From Negativicutes bacterium (GTDB taxonomy: Bacteria; Bacillota; Negativicutes; Anaeromusales; Anaeromusaceae), in NCBI GenBank assembly GCA_009929485.1, contig SAAJ01000035.1, positions 1 through 32,093 of the forward strand: 32,093 nucleotides of DNA. Reading direction: 5' to 3'. A model generated the notes under the pieces. It worked only from the letters and a program-made list of their open reading frames with translations. It ran no database searches and was not told the DNA's origin. Every line of letters starts with the position of its first letter. The first letter of the stretch is position 1. The translations under genes were made by a program, and so were the position numbers. This document shows positions 16,369 to 24,319 of this stretch, piece by piece.

Positions 16369-17607
16369 ATGAGTTTGAGAGAAGAAGCTTTGCTTTTCCA
16401 TCGTGAAAATAATGGTAAATTGGAAATGACCAATAAAGTAGAATTGAAAGATGGTTATGATCTGAGCTTGGCCTATACTCCCGGAGTGGCGGAGCCCTGC
16501 AAGGAAATCAACGGCGACAAAGACTTGTCTTTTGAGTACACCTGTAGAGGCAACATGGTGGCGGTTGTCAGCGACGGCACTCGGGTGCTGGGCCTTGGTA
16601 ATATCGGTCCGGAAGCGGCGCTGCCGGTCATGGAAGGAAAAGCGGTCTTGTACAAGGTGTTTGGAGACGTGGATGCCGTGCCGGTTTGTCTGGGCACGAC
16701 CGATACGGAGCAGTTGGTGCAGACTGTCAAATATTTAGAGCCCTCTTTTGCGGGTATTAATTTAGAAGATATCGAATCGCCGAAATGCTATGAAGTGGAA
16801 GCGCGCTTGCAGGAAATGATGGATATTCCTGTATTTCATGACGATCAGCATGGGACGGCGATTGCTGCGGTTTCCGCAGTTGTCGGGGCGTTGCGCCTGG
16901 TAGGCAAGGAAATGGCGAAGGTTCGTGTTTTGGTTAATGGCGCCGGGGCGGCGGGAACAGCCATTGTCCGTCTGCTATTGCAAGCAGGGGCAACCGATGT
17001 AACCATGTTGAACTCAAAAGGCGCTATGTATCAAGGCATGGATAAAACCCGAGTAGATGCCATGCAGGAGACGCTCTTAGGGCGCACCAACAAAGAATGC
17101 CGCCAAGGTAAATTGGCGGAGGTCATTGAAGGGGCGGATGTATTGATCGGCGTATCGGCGCCTGGCGCTTTTACCCCGGAGCTGATTGCCCAAATGGCTA
17201 AAGACGCTATCGTTTTCTCCTTGTGCAATCCCCAGCCGGAAATCGGCTATGAGGAAGCCAAGGCTGCTGGGGTTAAAGTAGTCGGTACTGGCCGCTCGGA
17301 CGCGCCGAACCAAGTAAACAATGTCAGCGTATTCCCTGGCATTTTCCGCGGCGCTATTGATGTGCGCGCCCGCCGCATTAACGATGCGATGAAATTGGCC
17401 GCTGTATACGCGATTGCGGATTTGGTCAAAGAGGAAGAGCTGCGGGAAGATTATGTGGTTCCCAATGCGTTTGATAAACGGGTAGCGCCTGCGGTAGCTA
17501 GGGCGGTGGCTCAGGCGGCCATGGAAACCGGCGTAGCCAGAGTGAAAATGGATCCGGCAGAAGTGGAGCGACGGGCGGCCAAACGCATTGCCCATGGCAT
17601 TCAGTAA
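16369..17607 (+). CDS. NAD(P)-dependent malic enzyme (oxaloacetate-decarboxylating)
   Basis: A 412-residue enzyme. ATG 16369 follows AAGGAGG by 7 bases; the longer open frame upstream runs through the promoter and is not coding. It oxidatively decarboxylates malate to pyruvate and CO2. Visible family blocks are LAYTPGVAEPCKEI near residue 35, GLGNIGPEAALPVMEGKA (about 74-91), INLEDIESPKCYEVE, FHDDQHGTA (about 145-153) and the Rossmann motif VNGAGAAGTAIV (about 175-187). This is the short prokaryotic form without a phosphotransacetylase fusion. With DcuC nearby it fits C4-dicarboxylate fermentation. NAD versus NADP preference cannot be read with confidence. Confidence 0.92.
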   Translation: MSLREEALLFHRENNGKLEMTNKVELKDGYDLSLAYTPGVAEPCKEINGDKDLSFEYTCRGNMVAVVSDGTRVLGLGNIGPEAALPVMEGKAVLYKVFGDVDAVPVCLGTTDTEQLVQTVKYLEPSFAGINLEDIESPKCYEVEARLQEMMDIPVFHDDQHGTAIAAVSAVVGALRLVGKEMAKVRVLVNGAGAAGTAIVRLLLQAGATDVTMLNSKGAMYQGMDKTRVDAMQETLLGRTNKECRQGKLAEVIEGADVLIGVSAPGAFTPELIAQMAKDAIVFSLCNPQPEIGYEEAKAAGVKVVGTGRSDAPNQVNNVSVFPGIFRGAIDVRARRINDAMKLAAVYAIADLVKEEELREDYVVPNAFDKRVAPAVARAVAQAAMETGVARVKMDPAEVERRAAKRIAHGIQ

Positions 17608-17700
17608 GGCGAAGAGGGTACGACAGGTAAATATGTATTGAACAAGAGGACAGGAGTTACATGAGGGCTCGAATGAGTTTCTATTATTGTTTAAAAATCT

Positions 17701-17753
17701 CTCTTGTATAGCAGGAAACGAGCCTTTAAGGCTCGTTTCCTGCTATACAAGAG
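17701..17753. repeat. 53-bp near-perfect palindrome
   Basis: Arms 17701-17726 and 17728-17753 are perfectly complementary over 26 bp, with one unpaired central base. It lies between the convergent malic enzyme and GntR genes. No T run follows it on the plus strand; on the minus strand AGATTTTT follows. A separate terminator lies beside it at 17765-17789. Confidence 0.85.
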
Positions 17754-17764
17754 TAGAAGTTAAA

Positions 17765-17789
17765 AAAGCACGCCTTGCGGGCGTGCTTT
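17765..17789 (-). terminator. Terminator of the GntR gene
   Basis: AAAGCACGCC (17765-17774) pairs with GGCGTGCTTT (17780-17789) around a 5-base loop. Read on the minus strand it ends in six T and lies 12 bases past the GntR stop. Confidence 0.8.
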
Positions 17790-17801
17790 AAAAAGTTTTG
17801 T

Positions 17802-18476
17802 TTAGTTGCTGGATTTTTTATTGCCATGGATTTCTTGGGCAAAAGAAGCGGCGCTGTCTTGAATGTGTTCTTGCAAAAGGCGGGAAGCTTTTGCGCTGTC
17901 CTTTTCCTCCAGGGCATCGGCGATGGCGCTGTGCTGGCGATAAATCGAACCCTTGTACTCTGGATTATAGGCGGCCAATTGACGCCGGAAGCGAATGATG
18001 TCCTGTAAGGTATCCAATAAGAGAGTGAGCCGGCGATTTTGAGCGTACTCCAGAATCACCTGGTGGAATTCTTCGTTTAACTTAACTAACGCATCCCGGG
18101 ATTCTTCTTGTAATGTCCGGGCCAGGATGTCTCGCAGACGTTCAATGCCCTCGGCATCAATCGCTTTTGCAGCCGAGGCGCCAGCCAACCCTTCCAAAGC
18201 TTCCCGGCAGGCAAACGCTTCCAAGACCTCTTCGGGTTTAACAGAGCGAACAATAACGCCTTTATAAGGCTGCAGCTCCACCAGGCCATCGGCGTATAAG
18301 CGGCGCAAAGACTCGCGTACGGGAGTGGGACTGATACCTAGGTCTTGGGCCAGGGTTTTCTCAGTCAGGCGAGTTCCTTGTTCTAATTGCCCGGTGAGTA
18401 TCAATTTTTTAATTTGATGGTAAACCTGCTCGCTGAGCGGTTGGCGATTGATGGGCAGAGAAAGTTGACGAGCCAT
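17802..18476 (-). CDS. GntR-family transcriptional regulator, FCD (FadR) subgroup
   Basis: A 224-residue regulator starting at ATG 18476, with GAGGAGGT 4-5 bases upstream. Residues 12-75 form the winged helix-turn-helix (QVYHQIKKLILTGQLEQGTRL, then LAQDLGISPTPVRESLRRL). Residues 80-215 are an all-helical FCD ligand domain with the likely metal-site histidines in NEEFHQVIL, QHSAIADAL and LLQEHI. FCD regulators usually sense organic acids and often control carboxylate genes, so the malic enzyme/DcuC genes or the GntR gene itself are plausible targets. It is convergent with malic enzyme and separated from it by the palindrome and terminator. Confidence 0.88.
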   Translation of the reverse strand: MARQLSLPINRQPLSEQVYHQIKKLILTGQLEQGTRLTEKTLAQDLGISPTPVRESLRRLYADGLVELQPYKGVIVRSVKPEEVLEAFACREALEGLAGASAAKAIDAEGIERLRDILARTLQEESRDALVKLNEEFHQVILEYAQNRRLTLLLDTLQDIIRFRRQLAAYNPEYKGSIYRQHSAIADALEEKDSAKASRLLQEHIQDSAASFAQEIHGNKKSSN

Positions 18477-18577
18477 AGCGACCTCCTCGAAAAATCAGCA
18501 AAGAGATACTTACCCGATGCTGTCCAATCTATTTTGTTGCAGGTAAATCTGCAGCGAATCTCATTTAGTGTGGCTCC

Positions 18578-18607
18578 ATTATATACCCTTTTTAGGGAAA
18601 AACACAA
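18578..18607 (-). promoter_or_regulatory. Probable promoter of the GntR gene
   Basis: On the minus strand TTGTGT (18607-18602) and a perfect TATAAT (18583-18578) are 18 bases apart. The spacer holds a small inverted repeat (CCCT, AAAAA, GGG) that could be an operator, possibly for autoregulation. The leader to the ATG is about 95 bases. Confidence 0.5.
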
Positions 18608-18714
18608 ATGCCGTACCGCAAAATAGGGCGTATAGAAGGTATTTTCAGTAAAAAAAAGAATTTACCCTGTATAAGATTATAATAATAATGGGAATTGAGA
18701 AGGGAGGGCGGACT

Positions 18715-21192
18715 GTGCGGTTTGGAATGCAAAGAACCATTAGGCAGCAAATGGGATTGTTTGGTCTAATGCTGCTGCTGTGCAGTTCCCTTGCTTTGAC
18801 TGGGGTATTTATTTGGCATGAAGTCGATCATCTTCGTGAAAGCAGCGTGCGAAATTTACAACAAGCCGTAGTGTTGCAAAATCAATTTTTGAGGAATTGG
18901 CAACAGCATTACACAGAACTGGCAGCTTATTTGGCTTTGGGCAAGGCGGCTCAAACACAGAACTGGGCTTTGTTCAAAGAACAGGCCTTGGCGATCAAGG
19001 CTTCCTCGCAGGAGGAATTAGATGTTGTTTTTATTGGCGATGACGGCTTTGGAAAGTTTACTAGCGGCATAAAACCGGCACAACAGTTGTACGTTGGGGA
19101 GCGGGCCTATTTCCAGGAGGCGAGGAAAGGGCGGCCGTTTGTTTCCGGCTTATTGAGCAGTCAAGCATTGGAGCGGCAGGTAGTCGTGTTTTCTCATCCC
19201 GTGCAAGCGCAAGGGACCTTTGGCGGAATGGTGCTTGTAGTAGTGTATGCGGATTCCATCGTGTCTATGCTGAAGAAGGTTCAACCTGTTATGTCAGGCG
19301 ATTTATATCTAGTATCAGCTAACAATCTGGTTTTATCGAGCGCTATAGAGCCAGCGGAAGGTTGGAAAAACAGCAGCTTTTTTGAAACCATGCGGACCAG
19401 CGGGGAAGGCGTTCGGCGTTATCAACGGGGCGAGGAAGAGTATCTGCAAGCTTACCAGAAAGCAGAACCAGGCGGGTGGCTGGTTGTTAACGAAATCCCC
19501 TGGAGCGGCGTGGTAAAGCCAATAAACGAGTTTTTGCAATGGGTATTATTGGTGATAACAGGGGTGCTTTTTTTATCTGGATTTTTAATTTGGTACTTTT
19601 CCAAAACCCTGGAAAGACCAGTGCAAGCGCTAGTTCAAGGGGCAAAGCGAGTGCAGGCGGGAGAGTATACGCAGCCTGTGGAGCTGCAAGCAGGAGGCTT
19701 TGTGCCTAGGGAACTGCATTCTCTTTGCGATTCTTTTAACATTATGACTGGCGTGATTCAGCAGCAAATGGAGCTTTTGCAGGAATTTCACCGCCTTTCT
19801 TCGGAAGCGGAACAATTGCTGCAAAAATACCGTTTGTTGTCGGAGAATGCAACCGATATTATTTTGTTTGTACGGATGTCGGATCAGCAGATTATTGAAG
19901 TCAACAAAGCGGCGGAGGTGGCCTACGGCAAGACCCGGCAAGAGTTGCTGACCGGCAGTCTGCACGATTTGTATCCGGTGCGCCAGGACGTGTTGGCTTG
20001 GGACAAGATTCGGAGGAACTTGACGAAGCCGGTTGTTGAAGAGGTGCATCGTCGCAGTGATGACAGCCTCTTTTTTGTAGAAGTCAGCGTACAGCAATTA
20101 TCGGGAGAACTGCAGGATGTGGTAGCTTTTATTGTGCGCGATGTAAGCGAGCGCAAAGAATTTGAACAGAAGTTACGCCGCGCCAGCTTCCATGATCAAC
20201 TGACTGGTTTGTACAACCGTTTCTTCTTCGAATATGAAATGGAGCGCTTAAAGAAAGAAGGCAGAGGGCCCTTGGCCGTACTTGTGTGCGATGTGGATGG
20301 CCTAAAGCTGGTCAATGATACGCTGGGGCATGCGGCCGGCGACGATCTGCTGCGGGCGGCTGCCTGGGTGCTGCGGCGCAGTCTGCGTGAGCAGGATTTA
20401 TTGTTTCGCATCGGCGGTGATGAGTTTGTGGCTTTTCTGCCGGATATGGAAGAGAATGGCATTGCAGGCGTGCAACAGCGCATTGCTAGTGTTATTAAAG
20501 AGCATAACGAACGAGTTCTGGCGTTGCCGCTGTTCATTTCGTGCGGCTGGTCTTGGCGGCATGAGGCGTTCTTGCCATTGGAGACTATGTTTCGAGAAGC
20601 CGATGATGCGATGTACAGCTCGAAAAGCCGCCAACGCAATCAGACCCGGCAAGGGATGTTGCGGTTGTTCGAAAAAACATTACGTATCAGCGAACCTATC
20701 GCAGCAGAACATATGGAGGAAGTTGCGGTAAAACTGCAGAGGCTGGGAGCGGCCATAGGGTTGGCGGAACCGGAATTTGAACGCCTGCGACGCTTGGGAT
20801 GCTACCATGATCTGGGCAAAGTTGCTATTTCTATGGAAATCCTAAATAAGCGAGAGCTGCTTTCGCCTAGCGAATGGAAAGAAATCCGTAAACATGCCGA
20901 AATTGGAGGGCGTATGGCGCAGCAATTGCCGGAGTTGATGGATTTAGCGGAAGCGATTCGGCATCATCATGAATGCTGGGATGGGAGCGGCTATCCGGAC
21001 GGCCTTGCGGGAGAGGATATTCCGCTTTTAAGCCGAATGATTGCTATTGTTGACGCCTTTGACGCGATGCAGCGGCCGCGCAGTTATCGCGAGGGTAAGA
21101 GCAAGGCGGAAGCGATTGAAGAATTGCGGTCCTTGGCAGGCAGTCAGTTTGACCCGAAGCTGGTGGAAGTTTTTTTGCAAACCGAGACATAA
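18715..21192 (+). CDS. Membrane Cache-HAMP-PAS-GGDEF-HD-GYP protein (c-di-GMP synthesis and hydrolysis)
   Basis: An 825-residue sensor. I start it at GTG 18715 because GGGAGG lies 7 bases upstream; an ATG 9 codons earlier lacks a binding site. A membrane segment (about 13-36), an extracytoplasmic Cache-type domain (about 40-265), a second membrane segment (about 275-295) and a HAMP segment lead to a PAS domain (about 370-480). The GGDEF domain has an intact GGDEF (567-571) preceded by an RxxD inhibitory site (REQD, 558-561) at the right spacing. The HD-GYP domain has HDLGK (698-702) and HHHECWDGSGYP (750-761). Both catalytic halves look active, so net output is probably set by the outside ligand. 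A single-gene unit with its own terminator. Confidence 0.9.
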   Translation: MRFGMQRTIRQQMGLFGLMLLLCSSLALTGVFIWHEVDHLRESSVRNLQQAVVLQNQFLRNWQQHYTELAAYLALGKAAQTQNWALFKEQALAIKASSQEELDVVFIGDDGFGKFTSGIKPAQQLYVGERAYFQEARKGRPFVSGLLSSQALERQVVVFSHPVQAQGTFGGMVLVVVYADSIVSMLKKVQPVMSGDLYLVSANNLVLSSAIEPAEGWKNSSFFETMRTSGEGVRRYQRGEEEYLQAYQKAEPGGWLVVNEIPWSGVVKPINEFLQWVLLVITGVLFLSGFLIWYFSKTLERPVQALVQGAKRVQAGEYTQPVELQAGGFVPRELHSLCDSFNIMTGVIQQQMELLQEFHRLSSEAEQLLQKYRLLSENATDIILFVRMSDQQIIEVNKAAEVAYGKTRQELLTGSLHDLYPVRQDVLAWDKIRRNLTKPVVEEVHRRSDDSLFFVEVSVQQLSGELQDVVAFIVRDVSERKEFEQKLRRASFHDQLTGLYNRFFFEYEMERLKKEGRGPLAVLVCDVDGLKLVNDTLGHAAGDDLLRAAAWVLRRSLREQDLLFRIGGDEFVAFLPDMEENGIAGVQQRIASVIKEHNERVLALPLFISCGWSWRHEAFLPLETMFREADDAMYSSKSRQRNQTRQGMLRLFEKTLRISEPIAAEHMEEVAVKLQRLGAAIGLAEPEFERLRRLGCYHDLGKVAISMEILNKRELLSPSEWKEIRKHAEIGGRMAQQLPELMDLAEAIRHHHECWDGSGYPDGLAGEDIPLLSRMIAIVDAFDAMQRPRSYREGKSKAEAIEELRSLAGSQFDPKLVEVFLQTET

Positions 21193-21195
21193 GGA

Positions 21196-21232
21196 AACAG
21201 CGCTAAGGGCTAGCCTTTAGCGCTGTTTTTTC
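21196..21232 (+). terminator. Terminator of the GGDEF/HD-GYP gene
   Basis: AACAGCGCTAAGGGCT (21196-21211) pairs with the adjoining 21212-21227 (one G-U pair; CTAG forms the turn), followed by a run of T. It lies 4 bases past the stop. Confidence 0.9.
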
Positions 21233-21249
21233 GTGACACTAGGATTTGT

Positions 21250-21270
21250 AATTTCGTGCTTTTCGCGGTT
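21250..21270 (-). repeat. Intergenic repeat R2, inverted partial copy
   Basis: The reverse complement begins AACCGCGAAAAGCACGAAAT, closely matching the start of R2. With the direct copy 26 bases away (21297-21332) it can form an imperfect hairpin. Confidence 0.6.
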
Positions 21271-21296
21271 AGATAATAAATTGTAGGGACGTTGAT

Positions 21297-21332
21297 AACG
21301 AACCGCGAAATACACGAAAGACGCGAAAGGGG
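21297..21332. repeat. Intergenic repeat R2, copy 2
   Basis: Matches 5397-5432 at 34 of 36 positions. As there, it lies after a terminator between convergent genes. Confidence 0.75.
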
Positions 21333-21358
21333 TTTTCAAGAGATTGTGTCTTTTCTTC

Positions 21359-22675
21359 TTATTTTTTCGCGGCGATGTCTTCCCAAAACTTCACATAGCT
21401 TTCGCGAGTCATGGGTGGGGTGTAGTCGGCGAGAATCGCTTCTGCTTCGGCGGCATGATCGTAAAGTAAGTCAATAATGGTGTGAGCCATGGCTTGCGCG
21501 GAAACCAGATAAGCCATGTCAGGATCGGAGACGCAGAAGTCTCGGGTATGAGCGTTGCCGCTAACGCCGCCAACCCAAGGGTGGGTGACAGGCATGATAT
21601 GGGAAAGATCCCCCATATCGGTGCTGGCGGCGTGATGATCCAGTTCCTCCACCTTGTCGGAGCCAACCAAAGCGGCGGCATTTTCTCGCAGCAAGGCGCT
21701 GAGGGAGGCTTCATTGCTTAAAGGAAGGTACCCTGGCAGGTCGGTGATTTCTACATCGGCGCCGATGGCCAAGGCGCCAGCTTGCAAGGCTCGGTCAATT
21801 TTAACGTTGGCGTCGATAATGGCGGGAACGGTACGCGCGCGGACATAGCTTTCCAGGCGAACGTCCGAGGGCACGACATTGACTAAGTCGCCGCCTTTGG
21901 TGATGATGGGATGAAAGCGTACATGGTCTTCGTCACGGAAGGTTTCCCTTTGGGCGTGAACGGCCATCATCGCCAACATGGCTGCATTGAGGGCGTTTAC
22001 GCCTTCGTGAGGAGCGCCGGCGGCATGGGCTTCGCGTCCTTTGTAATGAATGAGCTTGCCGATAAAGCCGTTACTGGTGCCGCCTACTTGGATAAGGCGG
22101 TCTCCTTCGCCAGTCGTGGAGAGATGCATCATCATGGACATGTCGATATCGTCAAAAGCGCCGATGCGGATCAATTCCGCTTTGCCGGCCAGAAAGCCCA
22201 ATTTTCCTTCGGTGCGCAGGCGGTTGCGGTATTCGATTTCTACATATTCTTCGGCAGGTACGGCAAAAGGGACTACATCGCCGTCTAATTCCTGCATGAC
22301 GCCGGACTCGGCCAAGCCGATGGCGCAGGCGGCCATGGCTGCAAGCTGCGCATGATGACCGCAGGCGTGAGCGGCGCCGGTTTCCGAGGAAGCCGCCGGA
22401 TGCTCATGGCAGATGACCGCATCCAGCTCGCCAAGTACGGCAATGGTGCGGCCGCTGCTGCGGCCTTTGAGGCGGCCCTTAACACCTGTTAGGGCTAGGC
22501 CTTGTTCGGAGGGGATCTTGTGCTTTTCAAACACAGCGGCAATTTTAGCGGCAGTTTTAGTTTCTTTGAAGCCTAACTCCGGCTCGCAGAAGACCGACTC
22601 GGCTAGGGAGAATATTTCTTCCTTATGCGCCTGAATGGCGGCGGTGACTCGCTGTTTGCATTCCTCTTTAGTCAT
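21359..22675 (-). CDS. M20D-family amidohydrolase (AbgB-like)
   Basis: A 438-residue metallohydrolase. ATG 22675 follows AGGAG by 8 bases; an in-frame GTG three codons earlier is too close to that site. Family features are ELDAV (about 83-87), the zinc-site HACGHHAQL (103-111), AEE (141-143) with the likely catalytic Glu, and GREAHAAGAPHEGVNAL in the dimerisation domain. M20D enzymes cleave amide bonds of N-acyl amino acids, p-aminobenzoyl-glutamate or similar compounds; the substrate here cannot be told. It is divergent from the DUF3100 membrane pair across 243 bases carrying a palindrome, so they probably form one system in which the membrane pair moves the substrate and this enzyme hydrolyses it in the cytoplasm. 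Confidence 0.87.
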   Translation of the reverse strand: MTKEECKQRVTAAIQAHKEEIFSLAESVFCEPELGFKETKTAAKIAAVFEKHKIPSEQGLALTGVKGRLKGRSSGRTIAVLGELDAVICHEHPAASSETGAAHACGHHAQLAAMAACAIGLAESGVMQELDGDVVPFAVPAEEYVEIEYRNRLRTEGKLGFLAGKAELIRIGAFDDIDMSMMMHLSTTGEGDRLIQVGGTSNGFIGKLIHYKGREAHAAGAPHEGVNALNAAMLAMMAVHAQRETFRDEDHVRFHPIITKGGDLVNVVPSDVRLESYVRARTVPAIIDANVKIDRALQAGALAIGADVEITDLPGYLPLSNEASLSALLRENAAALVGSDKVEELDHHAASTDMGDLSHIMPVTHPWVGGVSGNAHTRDFCVSDPDMAYLVSAQAMAHTIIDLLYDHAAEAEAILADYTPPMTRESYVKFWEDIAAKK

Positions 22676-22707
22676 GGTGAACACTCCTTGCGTTGCTTCT
22701 TGGCCCT

Positions 22708-22726
22708 TTTTAACATCATGTTAAAA
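22708..22726. promoter_or_regulatory. Perfect palindrome, candidate operator
   Basis: TTTTAACAT, C, ATGTTAAAA: 9-bp arms around one base. It lies 33 bases upstream of the amidohydrolase start, in the divergent intergenic region. A second inverted repeat, GTTATT with AATAAC, lies at 22798-22813. Either could bind the LysR protein encoded at 24418 or another regulator. Confidence 0.5.
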
Positions 22727-22857
22727 GAAGTAGACGTAATTAATACTCCTTAAGTATAAAGCTCCTATGCAAGGAGAACAAGTGGCGAAAAAAGGTGGTT
22801 ATTGGCGAATAACAAACAAGAGAAGGGAAAATAGATGTATTTTCTTTCTTTCTCAGT

Positions 22858-22886
22858 TTGACGCGGTAAATAGATAGTGATACCAT
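22858..22886 (+). promoter_or_regulatory. Probable promoter of the DUF3100 pair
   Basis: TTGACG (22858-22863) and TACCAT (22881-22886) are 17 bases apart. The leader to the TTG start is about 25 bases. Confidence 0.55.
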
Positions 22887-22918
22887 AATTTGCAATACGT
22901 GAAAGGGGGCGGAGAATC

Positions 22919-23719
22919 TTGAAGGTTTTGACGTCTTGGAAAGTGCATGCGTTGGCGTTGCTTCTCGTTGTGGTCTGCGAGGGCATCGGAACGCACAAAA
23001 TTCCTCTGGGACCAGGGGTGCTCTTATTTTTACCTATGTTATACGCTATGATTCTAGGCGCGTTTATCAGCTGGCCTAAACTGAAGGTTATGAAATTGCC
23101 GGAAATGGGCGTAGCTTCGCAGGTGCTGACGGTTGTGACTTTGCTGTTAGTTACTAAACTGGGGGTTATTATTGGACCTTCTGTGGCGAAACTGGCTCAA
23201 TCCGGCTGGACTTTGTCCATTCAGGAACTGGGGCACTTCTTAGGGACGGTAGTGCTGGGCCTGCCGTTGGCGTTGTTCCTTGGTTTGGGACGTGAGGCCG
23301 TAGGCGCTACGTTTTCTATTGACCGCGAGCCTAATATCGCTATTATTGCTGAAAAATACGGTTTGGATTCACCGGAAGGCCGCGGCGTTATGTCTGTGTA
23401 CATTTGCGGCACCGTCTTCGGGGCGGTTTGGCTGGGCCTTTTAGCGGGCTATTTAGCTGCGTTGCAAATATTTCATCCCTTTGCGCTGGCTATGGGCGCG
23501 GGCGTTGGTTCGGGGAGCATGATGGCGGCTGCGTCGGGGGCGCTAAAAGCCGTGCATCCGGAAATGGCGAACGAAATTTTGATGTATGCCGGTGCTGCTA
23601 ACTTGTTAACGACCATCGTGGGCATTTACTTCTGTCTCTTCATTTCCTTGCCGGTGACAAACTATCTCTATCGCGTTTTGTCGCCTATCTTGTCTCCGAA
23701 GGGAGGAAAGTCCTCATGA
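22919..23719 (+). CDS. DUF3100-type membrane protein
   Basis: A 266-residue protein starting at TTG 22919 after AAGGGGGCGGAG. About seven hydrophobic segments are visible. Conserved-looking blocks are GTHKIPLGPGVLLFLPMLYA near the N-terminus, FLGLGREAVGATFSIDREPN in the middle and a glycine/serine-rich GAGVGSGSMMAAASGAL near residue 197 that resembles substrate-binding stretches of carboxylate permeases. I recognise it as DUF3100, a family of unknown function, from memory. It overlaps the next membrane gene by 4 bases (ATGA) and is divergent from the M20D amidohydrolase. A transporter subunit is the best guess. Confidence 0.75.
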   Translation: MKVLTSWKVHALALLLVVVCEGIGTHKIPLGPGVLLFLPMLYAMILGAFISWPKLKVMKLPEMGVASQVLTVVTLLLVTKLGVIIGPSVAKLAQSGWTLSIQELGHFLGTVVLGLPLALFLGLGREAVGATFSIDREPNIAIIAEKYGLDSPEGRGVMSVYICGTVFGAVWLGLLAGYLAALQIFHPFALAMGAGVGSGSMMAAASGALKAVHPEMANEILMYAGAANLLTTIVGIYFCLFISLPVTNYLYRVLSPILSPKGGKSS

Positions 23720-24165
23720 TGCGTTTGCAGGAAACAATTGCCGTTATGGTTCTGTTCGGTCTGATTACCGTTGTGGGAAACATGATCGGCTACAAGCAGC
23801 CCTTTGGGGATTCCTTGATTGGATATGGAATATTGCTGGTGATTACGGTAGCGGGTATGATTTTGGCTAAAGTGGTGCCGGGAAAACTGCCAATGGTTTT
23901 CTGGGTGTCCCTGGTGGCGCTGCTTTCGACTTCGCAGCTTTCCCCTGTGGCTAAAGAGGTGACTCTCTATACCGGAAAAATTGACTTTTTGGCTCTTTGT
24001 ACGCCCATCTTGGCTTATGCAGGCTTGGGTGTCGGCAAGGACTTGGAAATTTTCAAAAAGATGTCCTGGCGCATTATCATTGTAGCTTTGGCGGTTTATA
24101 CAGGCACCTTTGTCTTTTCTACGGCCATTGCTCAGTTCATGCTGCATTTGGAAGGCGTTATCTAA
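23716..24165 (+). CDS. Small membrane partner of the DUF3100 protein
   Basis: A 149-residue hydrophobic protein with about five membrane segments. Its ATG 23716 overlaps the preceding stop codon, with GGGAGG upstream, so translation is coupled. Conserved-looking parts are GYKQPFGDSLIGYGILLVIT (about 25-44) and LCTPILAYAGLGVGKDLEIF (about 95-114). I know no named domain for it. The two proteins together would have about twelve membrane segments, the size of a complete secondary carrier, so this pair may be a split transporter. A terminator follows at once. Confidence 0.7.
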   Translation: MMRLQETIAVMVLFGLITVVGNMIGYKQPFGDSLIGYGILLVITVAGMILAKVVPGKLPMVFWVSLVALLSTSQLSPVAKEVTLYTGKIDFLALCTPILAYAGLGVGKDLEIFKKMSWRIIIVALAVYTGTFVFSTAIAQFMLHLEGVI

Positions 24166-24175
24166 ATTAGGCTCT

Positions 24176-24215
24176 AAAAACAGGTCTGTATTCTTAGGAA
24201 TGCGGGCCTGTTTTT
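24176..24215 (+). terminator. Terminator of the DUF3100 pair
   Basis: AAAAACAGGTCTG (24176-24188) pairs with CGGGCCTGTTTTT (24203-24215) with two G-U pairs. The last five T belong to the stem. It begins 10 bases after the stop codon. Confidence 0.8.
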
Positions 24216-24238
24216 AATACGCGAAAAACGCGAAAGGG
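24216..24238. repeat. Intergenic repeat R2, short copy
   Basis: AATACGCGAAAAACGCGAAA and three G follow the terminator directly. This resembles the right half of R2. Like the other copies it lies just past a terminator. Confidence 0.5.
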
Positions 24239-24242
24239 CTTT

Positions 24243-24276
24243 ATGGTTCAGGGGGACGGTTCTCCTGAACCATTTT
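24243..24276. repeat. REP-like hairpin
   Basis: ATGGTTCAGG (24243-24252) pairs with CCTGAACCAT (24264-24273), with three further inner pairs and loop ACGGT. The core GGGGGACGGTTCTCCTG resembles hairpins associated with REP-type tyrosine transposases in Firmicutes; that link is from memory. Only four T follow, so termination is possible but weak. Confidence 0.5.
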
Positions 24277-24319
24277 AACTGCGGCATAATTAATCCCTCA
24301 CTTTACTCACTCTACTCCT

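Noticed and set aside
17661-17711. 16-codon frame with AGGAG 4 bases upstream
   Set aside because: It could be a tiny peptide, but its end is formed by the palindrome and there is no sign of conservation; it is mentioned only under the palindrome finding.
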